From positions 1 to 54,192 of the forward strand of contig QKAK01000193.1 of assembly GCA_003247225.1 (NCBI GenBank): a stretch of 54,192 nt of DNA. Reading direction: 5' to 3'. Below, one piece after another: positions 38,435 to 47,339 of this stretch. Origin of the DNA: Spirochaetota bacterium (lineage in GTDB: Bacteria > Spirochaetota > Spirochaetia > Treponematales > UBA12059). A model generated the notes under the pieces. The model did not search any database and was not told the origin of the DNA. It worked only from the letters and a program-made list of their open reading frames with translations. Numbering within the stretch: the stretch's first letter is position 1; every line of letters starts with the position of its first letter. Position numbers and translations under genes: made by a program.

Positions 38435-39637
38435 ATGAAGAGCGGCGATTACATCGAGATGGACGAGAAGTACGGGGCTCACAACTATCACCCGCTGCCC
38501 GTGGTGATCTCGTGGGCGCTCGGCACCAAGGTCAAGGACCCCGACGGCAAGGAATACTTCGATTTCCTTTCGGCCTACTCCGCGGTCAACCAGGGCCACC
38601 GCCACCCGAGGATCATCAAGGCCCTCGTCGACCAGGCCAACGTCTGCACGCTGACGAGCCGGGCCTTCCATAACGACAGGATGGGCCTGTTCCTGAAGAA
38701 GCTGTGCGAGTTCACCGGCTACGATATGGCCCTGCCGATGAACACCGGCGTCGAGGCGGTCGAGACCGCGATCAAGGCCGCCCGCCGCTGGGGCGCCGAG
38801 GTCAAGGGCGTGCCGAACGGCAAGCAGGAGGTCATCTGCGCCGAGGACAACTTCCACGGCCGCACCCTGGTCGCCATCTCCATGTCGAACGACCCCGATT
38901 CCACCGTCAACTACGGCCCCTACGTGCCCGGCTTCGTCAGGGTCCCGTACGGCGACGCCGACGCCATCGTCAAGGCGATCACCCCGAACACGGTCGCGGT
39001 CATCGTCGAGCCGATCCAGGGCGAGGCCGGCGTCGTCGTGCCGCCCGCCGGCTACCTGGCCAAGATCCGCGAGGCCTGCGACAAGAACAGGGTCCTGTTC
39101 ATCGCCGACGAGGTCCAGACCGGCTTCTGCCGCACCGGCAAGCGCTTCGCCTGGCAGCACGAGGGCGCCCGCCCCGACATCATGTGCCTCGGCAAGGCCC
39201 TCGGCGGCGGCGTGATGCCGGTATCCGCTATCGTCGCCGACAAGAAGGTCATGGAGGTCTTCACGCCCGGCACCCACGGCTCGACCTTCGGCGGCAACCC
39301 GCTGTCCAGCTCCGTGGCTATCGCGGCCCTCGAGGTGCTCGAGGACGAGAAGCTCGACCAGAACGCCGAGCGCCTCGGCAAGGTCTTCAGGGACGAGATC
39401 GCCAAGATCAAGTGCCCGAAGATGGTCACCGTCCGCGGCAAGGGCCTCCTCAACGCGGTCGTCTTCGAGAAGGGCTTCGAAGCCTGGAACGTCTGCCTCG
39501 CGCTGCGCGACGCCGGCCTCCTGGCCAAGCAGACCCACGGCAACATCATCCGCTTCGCCCCGCCCCTGGTCATCACCGAGAAGGAGATGATGGAGGCCGT
39601 CGCGATCATCAAGGGCGTATTCGAGAAGATCGCCTGA
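38435..39637 (+). CDS. rocD: Ornithine--oxo-acid aminotransferase
   Basis: GAHNYHPLPVVISWALGTKVKDPDGKEYFDFLSAYSAVNQGHRHP, MNTGVEAVETAIKAAR, GKALGGGVMPVSAIVADKKVM. Confidence 0.95.
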   Translation: MKSGDYIEMDEKYGAHNYHPLPVVISWALGTKVKDPDGKEYFDFLSAYSAVNQGHRHPRIIKALVDQANVCTLTSRAFHNDRMGLFLKKLCEFTGYDMALPMNTGVEAVETAIKAARRWGAEVKGVPNGKQEVICAEDNFHGRTLVAISMSNDPDSTVNYGPYVPGFVRVPYGDADAIVKAITPNTVAVIVEPIQGEAGVVVPPAGYLAKIREACDKNRVLFIADEVQTGFCRTGKRFAWQHEGARPDIMCLGKALGGGVMPVSAIVADKKVMEVFTPGTHGSTFGGNPLSSSVAIAALEVLEDEKLDQNAERLGKVFRDEIAKIKCPKMVTVRGKGLLNAVVFEKGFEAWNVCLALRDAGLLAKQTHGNIIRFAPPLVITEKEMMEAVAIIKGVFEKIA

Positions 39638-39719
39638 TAGCCCTCGTCGCCGCGCGGCGGTCCGCTCCGGGCCGCCCGGCGTCGACGAGGCGCATCGGAA
39701 CGGCCGCCTTAAGCGGCGG

Positions 39720-39749
39720 CGCCCCCGCTCAGGCGGGGGCGTTTTTTTT
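39720..39749 (+). terminator. Rho-independent terminator after rocD
   Basis: cgcccccgc-tcag-gcgggggcg followed by tttttttt. Confidence 0.93.
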
Positions 39750-39807
39750 GGGTATATCGTCGCGGAGCGGCGTCGTTCCCCGATCGAAATACGGTATATT
39801 CGTAGCT

Positions 39808-40611
39808 ATGAAGAGTCCCAAGGAAACGAGCCTCGACCGCAAGCTGCTCGAGGCCGCCCATGGAGAGGCGCTGCGCGCCGCCGAGCTGCTGATAGCCGAC
39901 GACGAGATCCAGGCCCTCCACGAATACGCCAACGTGGTGTCGATACGGCGCCTCAACTTCAACGACCACGGCCCCGTCCACATGCGCAAGGTCGCGCTGA
40001 ACGCGCTGCGCATGCTCGACCTGCTCAAGGAGGCCGGCGTCGAGACCAGCCTCGAGGCCGACGGAGCCGGCAGCCTCGACGACAGCCGCGTCGCGGTGCT
40101 GACGGCGGCGTTCCTCCACGACGTAGGCATGTCGATAGGCCGCCAGAATCACGAGATGAACAGCGCGATACTGGCGGCGCCCATCATCGACCGGCTGCTC
40201 GGAACCCTGTACCCCGGGGAGACGGCGCGGCGGACCGCGATCAAGTGCCTGGCGCTCGAGGGAATCGAGGGCCACATGGCGACGATGCGCATCCACTCGA
40301 TAGAGGCCGGCCTGATACTCGTCGCCGACGGCTGCGACATGGAGAAGGGGCGCTCTCGGATACCGATGATGCTGTCCGTCGAGCCGAGGGTCGGCGATAT
40401 CCACCAGTACTCGGCGGCGGCGATCTCCAAGGTTACCCTCGGCCCCGGCGAGCGCCGGCCTATACGCATCGACGTGTCGATGGACGAGTCGGTCGGCTTC
40501 TTCCAGGTCGAGGAGGTGCTGCTCCAGAAGATCAACGTGAGCCCGGTCAAGCCGATGATAGAGCTGCTGGCGGCCGTGACCGGGCAGGCTCCGAGGCGCT
40601 ACCTCGGGTAA
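39808..40611 (+). CDS. HD-domain phosphohydrolase-like protein
   Basis: FNDHGPVHMRKVALNALRMLDLL..FLHDVGMSIGRQNHEMNSA. Confidence 0.85.
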   Translation: MKSPKETSLDRKLLEAAHGEALRAAELLIADDEIQALHEYANVVSIRRLNFNDHGPVHMRKVALNALRMLDLLKEAGVETSLEADGAGSLDDSRVAVLTAAFLHDVGMSIGRQNHEMNSAILAAPIIDRLLGTLYPGETARRTAIKCLALEGIEGHMATMRIHSIEAGLILVADGCDMEKGRSRIPMMLSVEPRVGDIHQYSAAAISKVTLGPGERRPIRIDVSMDESVGFFQVEEVLLQKINVSPVKPMIELLAAVTGQAPRRYLG

Positions 40612-40651
40612 GCGCGGCTAAGGCGGCTGCGCCTCCCCCAGGTAGCGCCTC
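40593..40651. repeat. 12-bp perfect inverted repeat spanning convergent gene ends
   Basis: gaggcgctacct (40593-40604) and aggtagcgcctc (40640-40651), 35-nt spacer. Confidence 0.85.
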
Positions 40652-41987
40652 AGGCGAGCGGCAGGCTGACGGTGAACGCCGCGCCGCCGCCCGGCCTGTC
40701 GGCGTAGGCGATACGACCGCCGCAGGCCTCGACGTTCTTCTTGGCCAGGGCCAGGCCGAGGCCGCTGCCCCGCTCCTTAGTCGTGAAGAACGGCTCGAAG
40801 ATCCTGTCCGCCATGTCCGCAGGCACCCCGCCGCCCCGGTCGAGCACCGATATCGTCAGGCGCCGCGAGCGGACCGAGGCCTCGAGCCTCGGAGGCTCGG
40901 CGGCCCCTCGGCCGGCGTCGATCGCGTTCGACACGAGGTTGTCCAGGGCCTCGGTCAGCCTGGCCGGGTCGGCGAGCGTCGCGACGCCGTCCGCGACGTC
41001 GACGGCCGACTCGAGCGATCCCCGGTAGCGGGCAGCGAATTCGGCCAGGTAGCCTCGAGCGTCGATGCGCTCGGCCGCCGCCTCGCCGGACTTGAGGAAG
41101 CCGCGTATCCGGTCGGCCAGCGCGGCCAGCCTGAGCGCCTCGTCGTCGATGATGGACAGGCCGGCGACGATCCCCTCGGGCGCGCCGCGTTTCAGGAGCC
41201 CGCACTGGATGCGTATGACGCCGAGCGGGTTCTTGATCTCGTGCGCTATGGTCCTGGCGGCCTGCCCTAGCTCGACGAGCTCGCGATCGCGCGCCTCCCT
41301 GTCCTTGGCCTCGGCGTAGCCGCGGTTCATCGCCAGCAGCATCAGGTATAGGCCGGCTACGGCTCCGGTCGCCGCGACCGCCAGCAGCAGGAATAGCCGT
41401 TGCTCGGCGAGGAAGCCCTGCGTGGATAGCTCGATATAGGATATAGCGGGCAACCGGCCGGTCATGGCGTCGGCTCCGGCCTCGCCGCTTTCCGGAGGCG
41501 GGGACGGCGGCGGTAGCCCCCCGAGCGAGCCTTGCCTGCCCTGCATCTGGCCGCGCCATCGCTGACCGCGTTCGGGGGCGGGGCCCCCGGGACCCATCAT
41601 GTTCATCCGCGCGAGCAGTTCGCCGCCGATGGACCGTATCATGACGACCGACGACTCGCCCAGCGTAAAGCTCGACGGCGCGTAGCCCATGGCCGTGGCG
41701 TCCATCGACGCCGGGGCGTCGCCGTACAGCGAGACGGCGCTCCCGTCGGCGGCGTACAGGCCGAAACCTATCACGTCGGCGACATCGTCGGCCTCGAGAG
41801 TCCGTAACCTGACGAGGTCGGTCATCGCGGTGACGACCTTGTAGACCTCGTACTCGAGGTAGAGGCGACGATTGGCCCGCTCCCTGAGCGTCAGCGCCCA
41901 CAGCGACGCGGTGAGCGCCAGCATCAGCGCGCCGGCGCCTAGCGGCAGGGCGAGCCGCCCGAGGCGTCTCCTGGTTCGTTCGCGCAT
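40650..41987 (-). CDS. Membrane-bound sensor histidine kinase
   Basis: Two [24 protein letters not shown] (H-box), [11 protein letters not shown] (N-box), [28 protein letters not shown] (G-box). Confidence 0.93.
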   Translation of the reverse strand: MRERTRRRLGRLALPLGAGALMLALTASLWALTLRERANRRLYLEYEVYKVVTAMTDLVRLRTLEADDVADVIGFGLYAADGSAVSLYGDAPASMDATAMGYAPSSFTLGESSVVMIRSIGGELLARMNMMGPGGPAPERGQRWRGQMQGRQGSLGGLPPPSPPPESGEAGADAMTGRLPAISYIELSTQGFLAEQRLFLLLAVAATGAVAGLYLMLLAMNRGYAEAKDREARDRELVELGQAARTIAHEIKNPLGVIRIQCGLLKRGAPEGIVAGLSIIDDEALRLAALADRIRGFLKSGEAAAERIDARGYLAEFAARYRGSLESAVDVADGVATLADPARLTEALDNLVSNAIDAGRGAAEPPRLEASVRSRRLTISVLDRGGGVPADMADRIFEPFFTTKERGSGLGLALAKKNVEACGGRIAYADRPGGGAAFTVSLPLA

Positions 41988-42066
41988 AGGCCATTGTACG
42001 CCGCCTCGTCCGGCTAGGCAACGGCCTCCCCTGTACGCCGGGCCGACTCTCCTGTACAGTATCGGT

Positions 42067-43980
42067 ATGGCCAAGCCCTCCTACGCGACGCTGTTCAATA
42101 AGGCCCTCGAAGCCGGTTCCCGCAGGGACTACGCCGAGGCGGAGTCTACGCTGACCAGGATAGTAGCCGAGACGGACTCCATGCCCGAGGCCTGGCTCTA
42201 CCTCGGCAGGGCCAGGCACGCGCTCGGCGACCATGAGCGCGCCGTCCCGGCCTTCGCCGCGTTCCTGGGCTACGAGCCGGACAGCGCCGCCGGCTGGTTC
42301 TTCCTGGGACGCAGCTACCTGGCTATAGGCCGGAGCCGCGCCGCCGCCCATTGCCTCCAGAAAGCCATCGACAACGGGCGATCCGGAGCGGACGCGTGGG
42401 CCCTGCTCGGCTTCGCTGAGCTTCGCCAGAAGCGATCGGCCAAGGCGGTCGCGTGCCTCGAGCGCGCCATCAGCCTGGCGCCGAACGACGGCCGCGTCTA
42501 CCGGGCCTACCTGAACGCGCTGTACGTGCACGCGATACGCTCGCTCGCTCGCGGCCAGGCCGGCGAGGCCGCGTCGATGCTCGGCTTCGTCATAGACAAC
42601 GGCCTCGACGGCCCGGCCCAGCGGCTGTACCGGTCGCGGGCGCTCAGGGCGTCCGGCGACGACGCGTCGGCGGTCTCCGAGCTCGAGCTGGCCGTGCGCG
42701 CCGAGCCGGACGACCCGTCGCTCAGGCTGCAGCTCGCGGCGCTGCGTTTCTCGGTCGGGGACGCCGAGGGCGCGATGGCCGAGATCGAGCGATCTGGCGC
42801 GGACCTTCCTGAACAGCGCGGCGCGCCCTGGACCGCCGACGCCGTCGACCGGTGGCGGGTGATCGTCGCGCTGCGCGACGGGGACTACCGGGCGGCCCTG
42901 AAGGCGGCGCTCGAGCGCATCAGGCGCGGCGACGGCGACGCCGCCATCCGGGCCGTGGCGGCGCAGGCGAACATGGAGCTCGGCCGCTACGACCGCGCCG
43001 CGGCCCACTACCAGCGAGCCGTCGAGGCCGACCCGGGCGCTCCCGACCTGCGGATCGGGCTGGCGCTGGCCAAGTACGAGCTCGGCGACTACCAGGCCGC
43101 GAGGGCCGCCGCGAGGGCCGCCGCGGCGCGGGGGGCGGCCCGCGACGACGGCCTCTACGTGGAGCTGCTCTGCGACGTCAAGGCCGGCGCGGATCCCCGC
43201 GCCTCGCTGCCTACCGCTCAGGCCCTGCTGCGCGCCAGGCCCGGAGACCCGCGGCTGATGATGGCGCTGGCCGAATGCCTGTACAAGACCGGCAGCGCCG
43301 CCCTCGCGGACGGATGGTTCGCCGACGTGCTGCGGCTCTGGCCGTCGCACGAGCTCGCGATGCTGTACCGGATATCGGTCGCCGAGTCGCTTGGCGACGA
43401 CGACGCCGCCCTGGGGCGATACGGCGAGTACCTCGCCGCGTACCCGGACAACGCGGCCGTGCGCAAGGACTACATCGACGCGCTCGTCGCCGCTGGAGCC
43501 TGGGACCGCGCGGCCTCCGCGATAGAGGAAGGCAAGGCCTACGGCGCGGCGCGCGCCTCCGATGGCGTACTGGCCATGTGCTACCGCAACTCCGGCCGCT
43601 ACCGCGAGGCGGCCGCCCTGTACCGCGCGATGCTCAAATCCGACCCGAAGAACGTCGAGCCGCTGCTGGGCCTGGCCTACTCGCTGTACCGCTCGGGCGC
43701 CAAGGCCGCGGCGATCGAGCTCCTGGAGCGCGGAGGCGCCTTCATCGGCAAGAGCGCCGAGCCGTTCCTGGCGCTCGGCGTGCTGCGGGCCAGGCAGGAC
43801 GACAGCGAGAAGGCCGCCGCCGCCTTCCTGCGGGCGTCCGAGCTGGCGCCCGCCGACCCGAGGCCGCTGCGCAACCTGGCCAAGCTGTACGCCAAGGCGG
43901 GCGTGCAGTCCACGGCCGACCACTTCAACGAGAGGGCCGAGGCTCTCGAGACGGGCGGAAAGCCTCGGAAGAAACGATAA
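42067..43980 (+). CDS. TPR-repeat protein
   Basis: Tandem TPR units such as AWLYLGRARHALGDHERAVPAFAAFLGYEPDSAAGWFFLGRSYLAIGRS. Confidence 0.88.
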   Translation: MAKPSYATLFNKALEAGSRRDYAEAESTLTRIVAETDSMPEAWLYLGRARHALGDHERAVPAFAAFLGYEPDSAAGWFFLGRSYLAIGRSRAAAHCLQKAIDNGRSGADAWALLGFAELRQKRSAKAVACLERAISLAPNDGRVYRAYLNALYVHAIRSLARGQAGEAASMLGFVIDNGLDGPAQRLYRSRALRASGDDASAVSELELAVRAEPDDPSLRLQLAALRFSVGDAEGAMAEIERSGADLPEQRGAPWTADAVDRWRVIVALRDGDYRAALKAALERIRRGDGDAAIRAVAAQANMELGRYDRAAAHYQRAVEADPGAPDLRIGLALAKYELGDYQAARAAARAAAARGAARDDGLYVELLCDVKAGADPRASLPTAQALLRARPGDPRLMMALAECLYKTGSAALADGWFADVLRLWPSHELAMLYRISVAESLGDDDAALGRYGEYLAAYPDNAAVRKDYIDALVAAGAWDRAASAIEEGKAYGAARASDGVLAMCYRNSGRYREAAALYRAMLKSDPKNVEPLLGLAYSLYRSGAKAAAIELLERGGAFIGKSAEPFLALGVLRARQDDSEKAAAAFLRASELAPADPRPLRNLAKLYAKAGVQSTADHFNERAEALETGGKPRKKR

Positions 43981-44040
43981 TCATTGAGCGGATCGCCATT
44001 TTATCGTATTCTAGTACCAGTACTTCCTAGGAGGAATCAT

Positions 44041-44598
44041 ATGCCGGTAAAAGCGATGGACCTGTTCGACGCCTATCAGAAGAGCATGCTGCCGAGCGAT
44101 CAGGGCTTCATTGTGTCGTCTTTCTTCAGCCCGAGCTCCGCGTACTCCCGATACGAGGTGGTCTCGTACAATAACGTCAAGTCCATCTACCCCGCCGACA
44201 ACGGCCTGACCTTCCAGACCGACGGCAAGAAGCTGCACATCCTGATCGAGCCGGCTAATTATCCGAAGAAGGCCGAGGAACCCTACGTCCGCTCGAGCCA
44301 TGAGCAGATACCGCACCGCTTCTCCGAGCTGGACCTGCATACCTGCAAGAACCAGACGAAGATATACTCGAGCAAGGAAGCGATCATGTCCTATACCTCG
44401 TTCACGGTGATGAAGCCGGCCGGGGTCAACTTCGCGTTCATCTTCTTCAACCTGCCGGACGTCTACGACAGCATGGCGCTGTTCTTCGAGAAGACCTTCA
44501 ACAAGGAGGCCGGCGTGCCGATGGTCGACGCCAAGAAGGTGGCCAAGGGCCTCGGCGTCAAGATACAGGACGCCCTCAAGTGGGAGTACTCGAGCTAG
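44041..44598 (+). CDS. Conserved hypothetical protein (likely spirochaete family)
   Basis: 185 aa from ATG 44041 with AGGAGG SD and TTGAGC-N17-TATTCT promoter; no recognised domain. Confidence 0.75.
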   Translation: MPVKAMDLFDAYQKSMLPSDQGFIVSSFFSPSSAYSRYEVVSYNNVKSIYPADNGLTFQTDGKKLHILIEPANYPKKAEEPYVRSSHEQIPHRFSELDLHTCKNQTKIYSSKEAIMSYTSFTVMKPAGVNFAFIFFNLPDVYDSMALFFEKTFNKEAGVPMVDAKKVAKGLGVKIQDALKWEYSS

Positions 44599-44635
44599 GC
44601 CCTCCCTCGCCGCGATCGCGGCGACGCCCCTCCCT

Positions 44636-44670
44636 AAAAAAAAGCCGTCCGGTCGCCCGGACGGCTTTAA
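44636..44670. terminator. Bidirectional rho-independent terminator
   Basis: A-run, then aagccgtccgg-tcgc-ccggacggctt, between the + hypothetical gene and - ppdK. Confidence 0.88.
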
Positions 44671-44686
44671 CGTATACGCGCCCGTC

Positions 44687-47326
44687 TTATTTCCCGCGCT
44701 CGAGCTCGGCCTGGGCTACGGCCAGGCACGCGATCGGCACCGAGTACGGCGAGCACGAGACGTAGTCCAGGCCGGCGTCCATGCAGAAGCGCACGTTGTC
44801 CGGATTGGCGCCGTGCTCCCCGCACAGCCCCACGTGGAGGCTCGGCCGCGTCATCCTGCCGCGCCTCGTGGCCATGGCGACGAGCTCCTTGACCGGGGCG
44901 ACCAGGTTCGAGAACGGGTTGCCCTCGACGAGGTCGAACTGCGAGTAGTCGGGCATGAAGGTATTGAAGTCGTCACGGCTGATGCCGAGCGTCGTCTGGG
45001 TCAGGTCGTTCGTGCCGAAGCTGAAGAACTCGCTGTACTTGGCTATCTCCCCGGCCGTCAGCGCCGCCGCGGGCAGCTCTATCATCGTGCCGACGCGGTA
45101 ATCGATCGGCTTGGCCTTCAGCTCCCTGCGGGCGTCCTCCTCGATCTCGACGATGCCCTTGTAGGCCTTGCCCTCGATCTTCTTGCCGTAGACGATGAGC
45201 TTAAGCTCCGAGGCGTTCATCACGATCGGTATCATGATCTCGGGGCGCACGTCCACCTTCTCGTCGCGCAGCCTGTACGCGGCCTGGAAGATGGCCCGCG
45301 TCTGCATCGCGTAGATCTCGGGGTAGCTGACCGCGATGCGGCAGCCGCGGTGGCCGAGCATCGGGTTGAATTCCGCCAGGGCCTCGATGCGCGCGCGCAC
45401 CTCGGCCTTGGACGGCGCCTTGGAGCCCTTCTTGCCGGAGCCGAGGTAGGCCATCAGGCTCTCGAACTCGGCGTCGTTGTGCGGCATGAACTCGTGTAGC
45501 GGCGCGTCGAGGAGGCGGATGGTCACGTCCTTGCCCGCCATCGTCTTGAGTATCCCGTAGAAGTCGTCGCGCTGCATCACCTCGAGCTTGCCGAGGGCCT
45601 TCTCGCGGGCCTCGGCCGAGTCGGCGAGTATCATCTCCCTGAAGACGTTGATGCGCTTGTCGTTGAAGAACATGTGCTCGGTGCGGCAGAGCCCTATGCC
45701 CTCGGCGCCGAACGACAGGGCCAGCGCGGCGTCGCGGGGGCTGTCGGCGTTGGCGCGCACGCCGAAGTGCTTCATGTGCTTCTTGACGATCGCTATGAAC
45801 TCGAACAGGCCCGACTCGGCCGGGTCCGGCTCGATCAGCGACGCCTTGCCGAGCCAGATCGTCGGCTCGCCGTAGTACGGCACGTTGATCGTGATGTAGT
45901 CGCCCTCGGATACCGAGAGCTCCCCGATCGTCGCCTTCTTGCCGCGTATCCTCATCTCCGGCTTGACGAGGGAGACCTTGCCGTACTGGCGGGCGACAAC
46001 CGAGGCGTGCGCGGAGTAGCCGCCCTCGCAGGACAGCACGCCGGTGGCCACCTCGATCGCCTTGACGTCCTCGGCGAAGGTCGACGGCATCACCAGGATG
46101 AGGCGCTTGTCCTCGCCCTTCTGCTGGGCGACCCTATAGGCCTCGATCAGCGACTCGGTCGTGAAGTAGACGCGGCCGATCGCGGCGCCCGGGGCGCCGG
46201 TGATGCCGCCGGAGGTGGACGGCAGCTTCTTGACCGAGCCCAGGTCGACGATCGGGTGGAGTATCTCGTTCAGGCGCCCCGGCTGGATCGAGTTGATCAC
46301 GAAGGCGTCGTCGACGACCTTGCGCGCGTTCAGGTCGAGGTACAGCTTCAGGTCGGCCTGGGTGCTCTTCGCGACGACCTGGCGTTGCTCGATCAGCCAC
46401 AGGTTGTTCTTCTCGATCGTGAAGCGTATCTGCCGGATCTCCTTGTGGTGGTCCTCGAGCGACGCGGCGATGCGCCTGAGCTCCTTGAGGTGGACCGGCG
46501 CTATCTTATTGATGTCGTTGCCGGTGGCGCCAAGCTCGTCGAAGTGCTCCTCGAAGAACTCGCCCTGCAGCGTCTTATCTCCGTTGACCACGTTCCTCGT
46601 GAAGAACGAGCCCGAGCACGAGCCCTTGCCGTAGTTGCCGTAGACCATCGGCTGGACGAGTATAGCGGTGTCGTCGTCGTCCTGGTCGTCGAGGTCGAGC
46701 ATCTTAGAGATGCGCTTGAGCGCTATCTCGAGCTGGGTCCACGCGTCGTCGAAGAAGCCGGCCGGCAGCAGGTCCTCGTAGGAGGCCATCAGCGCCTCGG
46801 CCTTGGCGCCGGGCTTGTCGGAGTCGAGCGCCTTGCTGGCCTGGACGATGCGCTCGCGGATCCTGGCGACGTCCTTGTCGCGGCCCTCGAGCTCGGCGAT
46901 ACGCTCCTCTATCTTGAGCATGCCCCTCGCCAGGAAGGCTACCTCGTGGGCGCCGAAGTTCTCGCCGACGTTGCGGTTGAAGCCCTTGACCGACGAGCGC
47001 ACGAGCCCGAAGTTGTGGAGCGTCGGGTAGTTCGATATGGCCAGGTTCGGCGATATGACTATCTTGAGCAGGAGCGGCTCGGCGTCGTCGCCGTAGGCCT
47101 TGTTGACTATCGCGGACACCTTGCGCAGGGCCGGCTTCACCGCGGCGACGACGTCCTCGTCGGCCAGCCGCGAGGCGACCCCCGAGTCGACGATGAAGCC
47201 CGGCAGTATCGGGAAACCGAGCTCGGAGAATTCGTTGGCCTGCCTGCCGCGCTGCCCGAGCGTCTCGAGGTCGACGCCCTTGGCTATGGAATCCTTCTGG
47301 CTAAAGAAGTGCACATTGGCTTTCAT
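44687..47326 (-). CDS. ppdK: Pyruvate, phosphate dikinase / PEP-utilising enzyme
   Basis: LTCEGGYSAHASV-like LSCEGGYSAHASVVARQYGK, GAEGIGLCRTEHMFF, FSFGTNDLTQTTLGISRDD, VGLCGEHGANPDNVRFCMDAGLDYVSCSPYSVPIACLAVAQAEL. Confidence 0.9.
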   Translation of the reverse strand: MKANVHFFSQKDSIAKGVDLETLGQRGRQANEFSELGFPILPGFIVDSGVASRLADEDVVAAVKPALRKVSAIVNKAYGDDAEPLLLKIVISPNLAISNYPTLHNFGLVRSSVKGFNRNVGENFGAHEVAFLARGMLKIEERIAELEGRDKDVARIRERIVQASKALDSDKPGAKAEALMASYEDLLPAGFFDDAWTQLEIALKRISKMLDLDDQDDDDTAILVQPMVYGNYGKGSCSGSFFTRNVVNGDKTLQGEFFEEHFDELGATGNDINKIAPVHLKELRRIAASLEDHHKEIRQIRFTIEKNNLWLIEQRQVVAKSTQADLKLYLDLNARKVVDDAFVINSIQPGRLNEILHPIVDLGSVKKLPSTSGGITGAPGAAIGRVYFTTESLIEAYRVAQQKGEDKRLILVMPSTFAEDVKAIEVATGVLSCEGGYSAHASVVARQYGKVSLVKPEMRIRGKKATIGELSVSEGDYITINVPYYGEPTIWLGKASLIEPDPAESGLFEFIAIVKKHMKHFGVRANADSPRDAALALSFGAEGIGLCRTEHMFFNDKRINVFREMILADSAEAREKALGKLEVMQRDDFYGILKTMAGKDVTIRLLDAPLHEFMPHNDAEFESLMAYLGSGKKGSKAPSKAEVRARIEALAEFNPMLGHRGCRIAVSYPEIYAMQTRAIFQAAYRLRDEKVDVRPEIMIPIVMNASELKLIVYGKKIEGKAYKGIVEIEEDARRELKAKPIDYRVGTMIELPAAALTAGEIAKYSEFFSFGTNDLTQTTLGISRDDFNTFMPDYSQFDLVEGNPFSNLVAPVKELVAMATRRGRMTRPSLHVGLCGEHGANPDNVRFCMDAGLDYVSCSPYSVPIACLAVAQAELERGK

Positions 47327-47339
47327 GGTTTCTCCTTAC

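Noticed and set aside
38761-39660. tRNA or small RNA genes in intergenic gaps
   Set aside because: No cloverleaf-compatible sequence with CCA end or T-loop GTTCRA was recognised in any intergenic region.
40777-43923. 1048-aa minus-strand ORF
   Set aside because: Low-complexity Arg/Gly/Ala translation antisense to the TPR gene and out of frame with the histidine kinase; a GC-rich shadow ORF.
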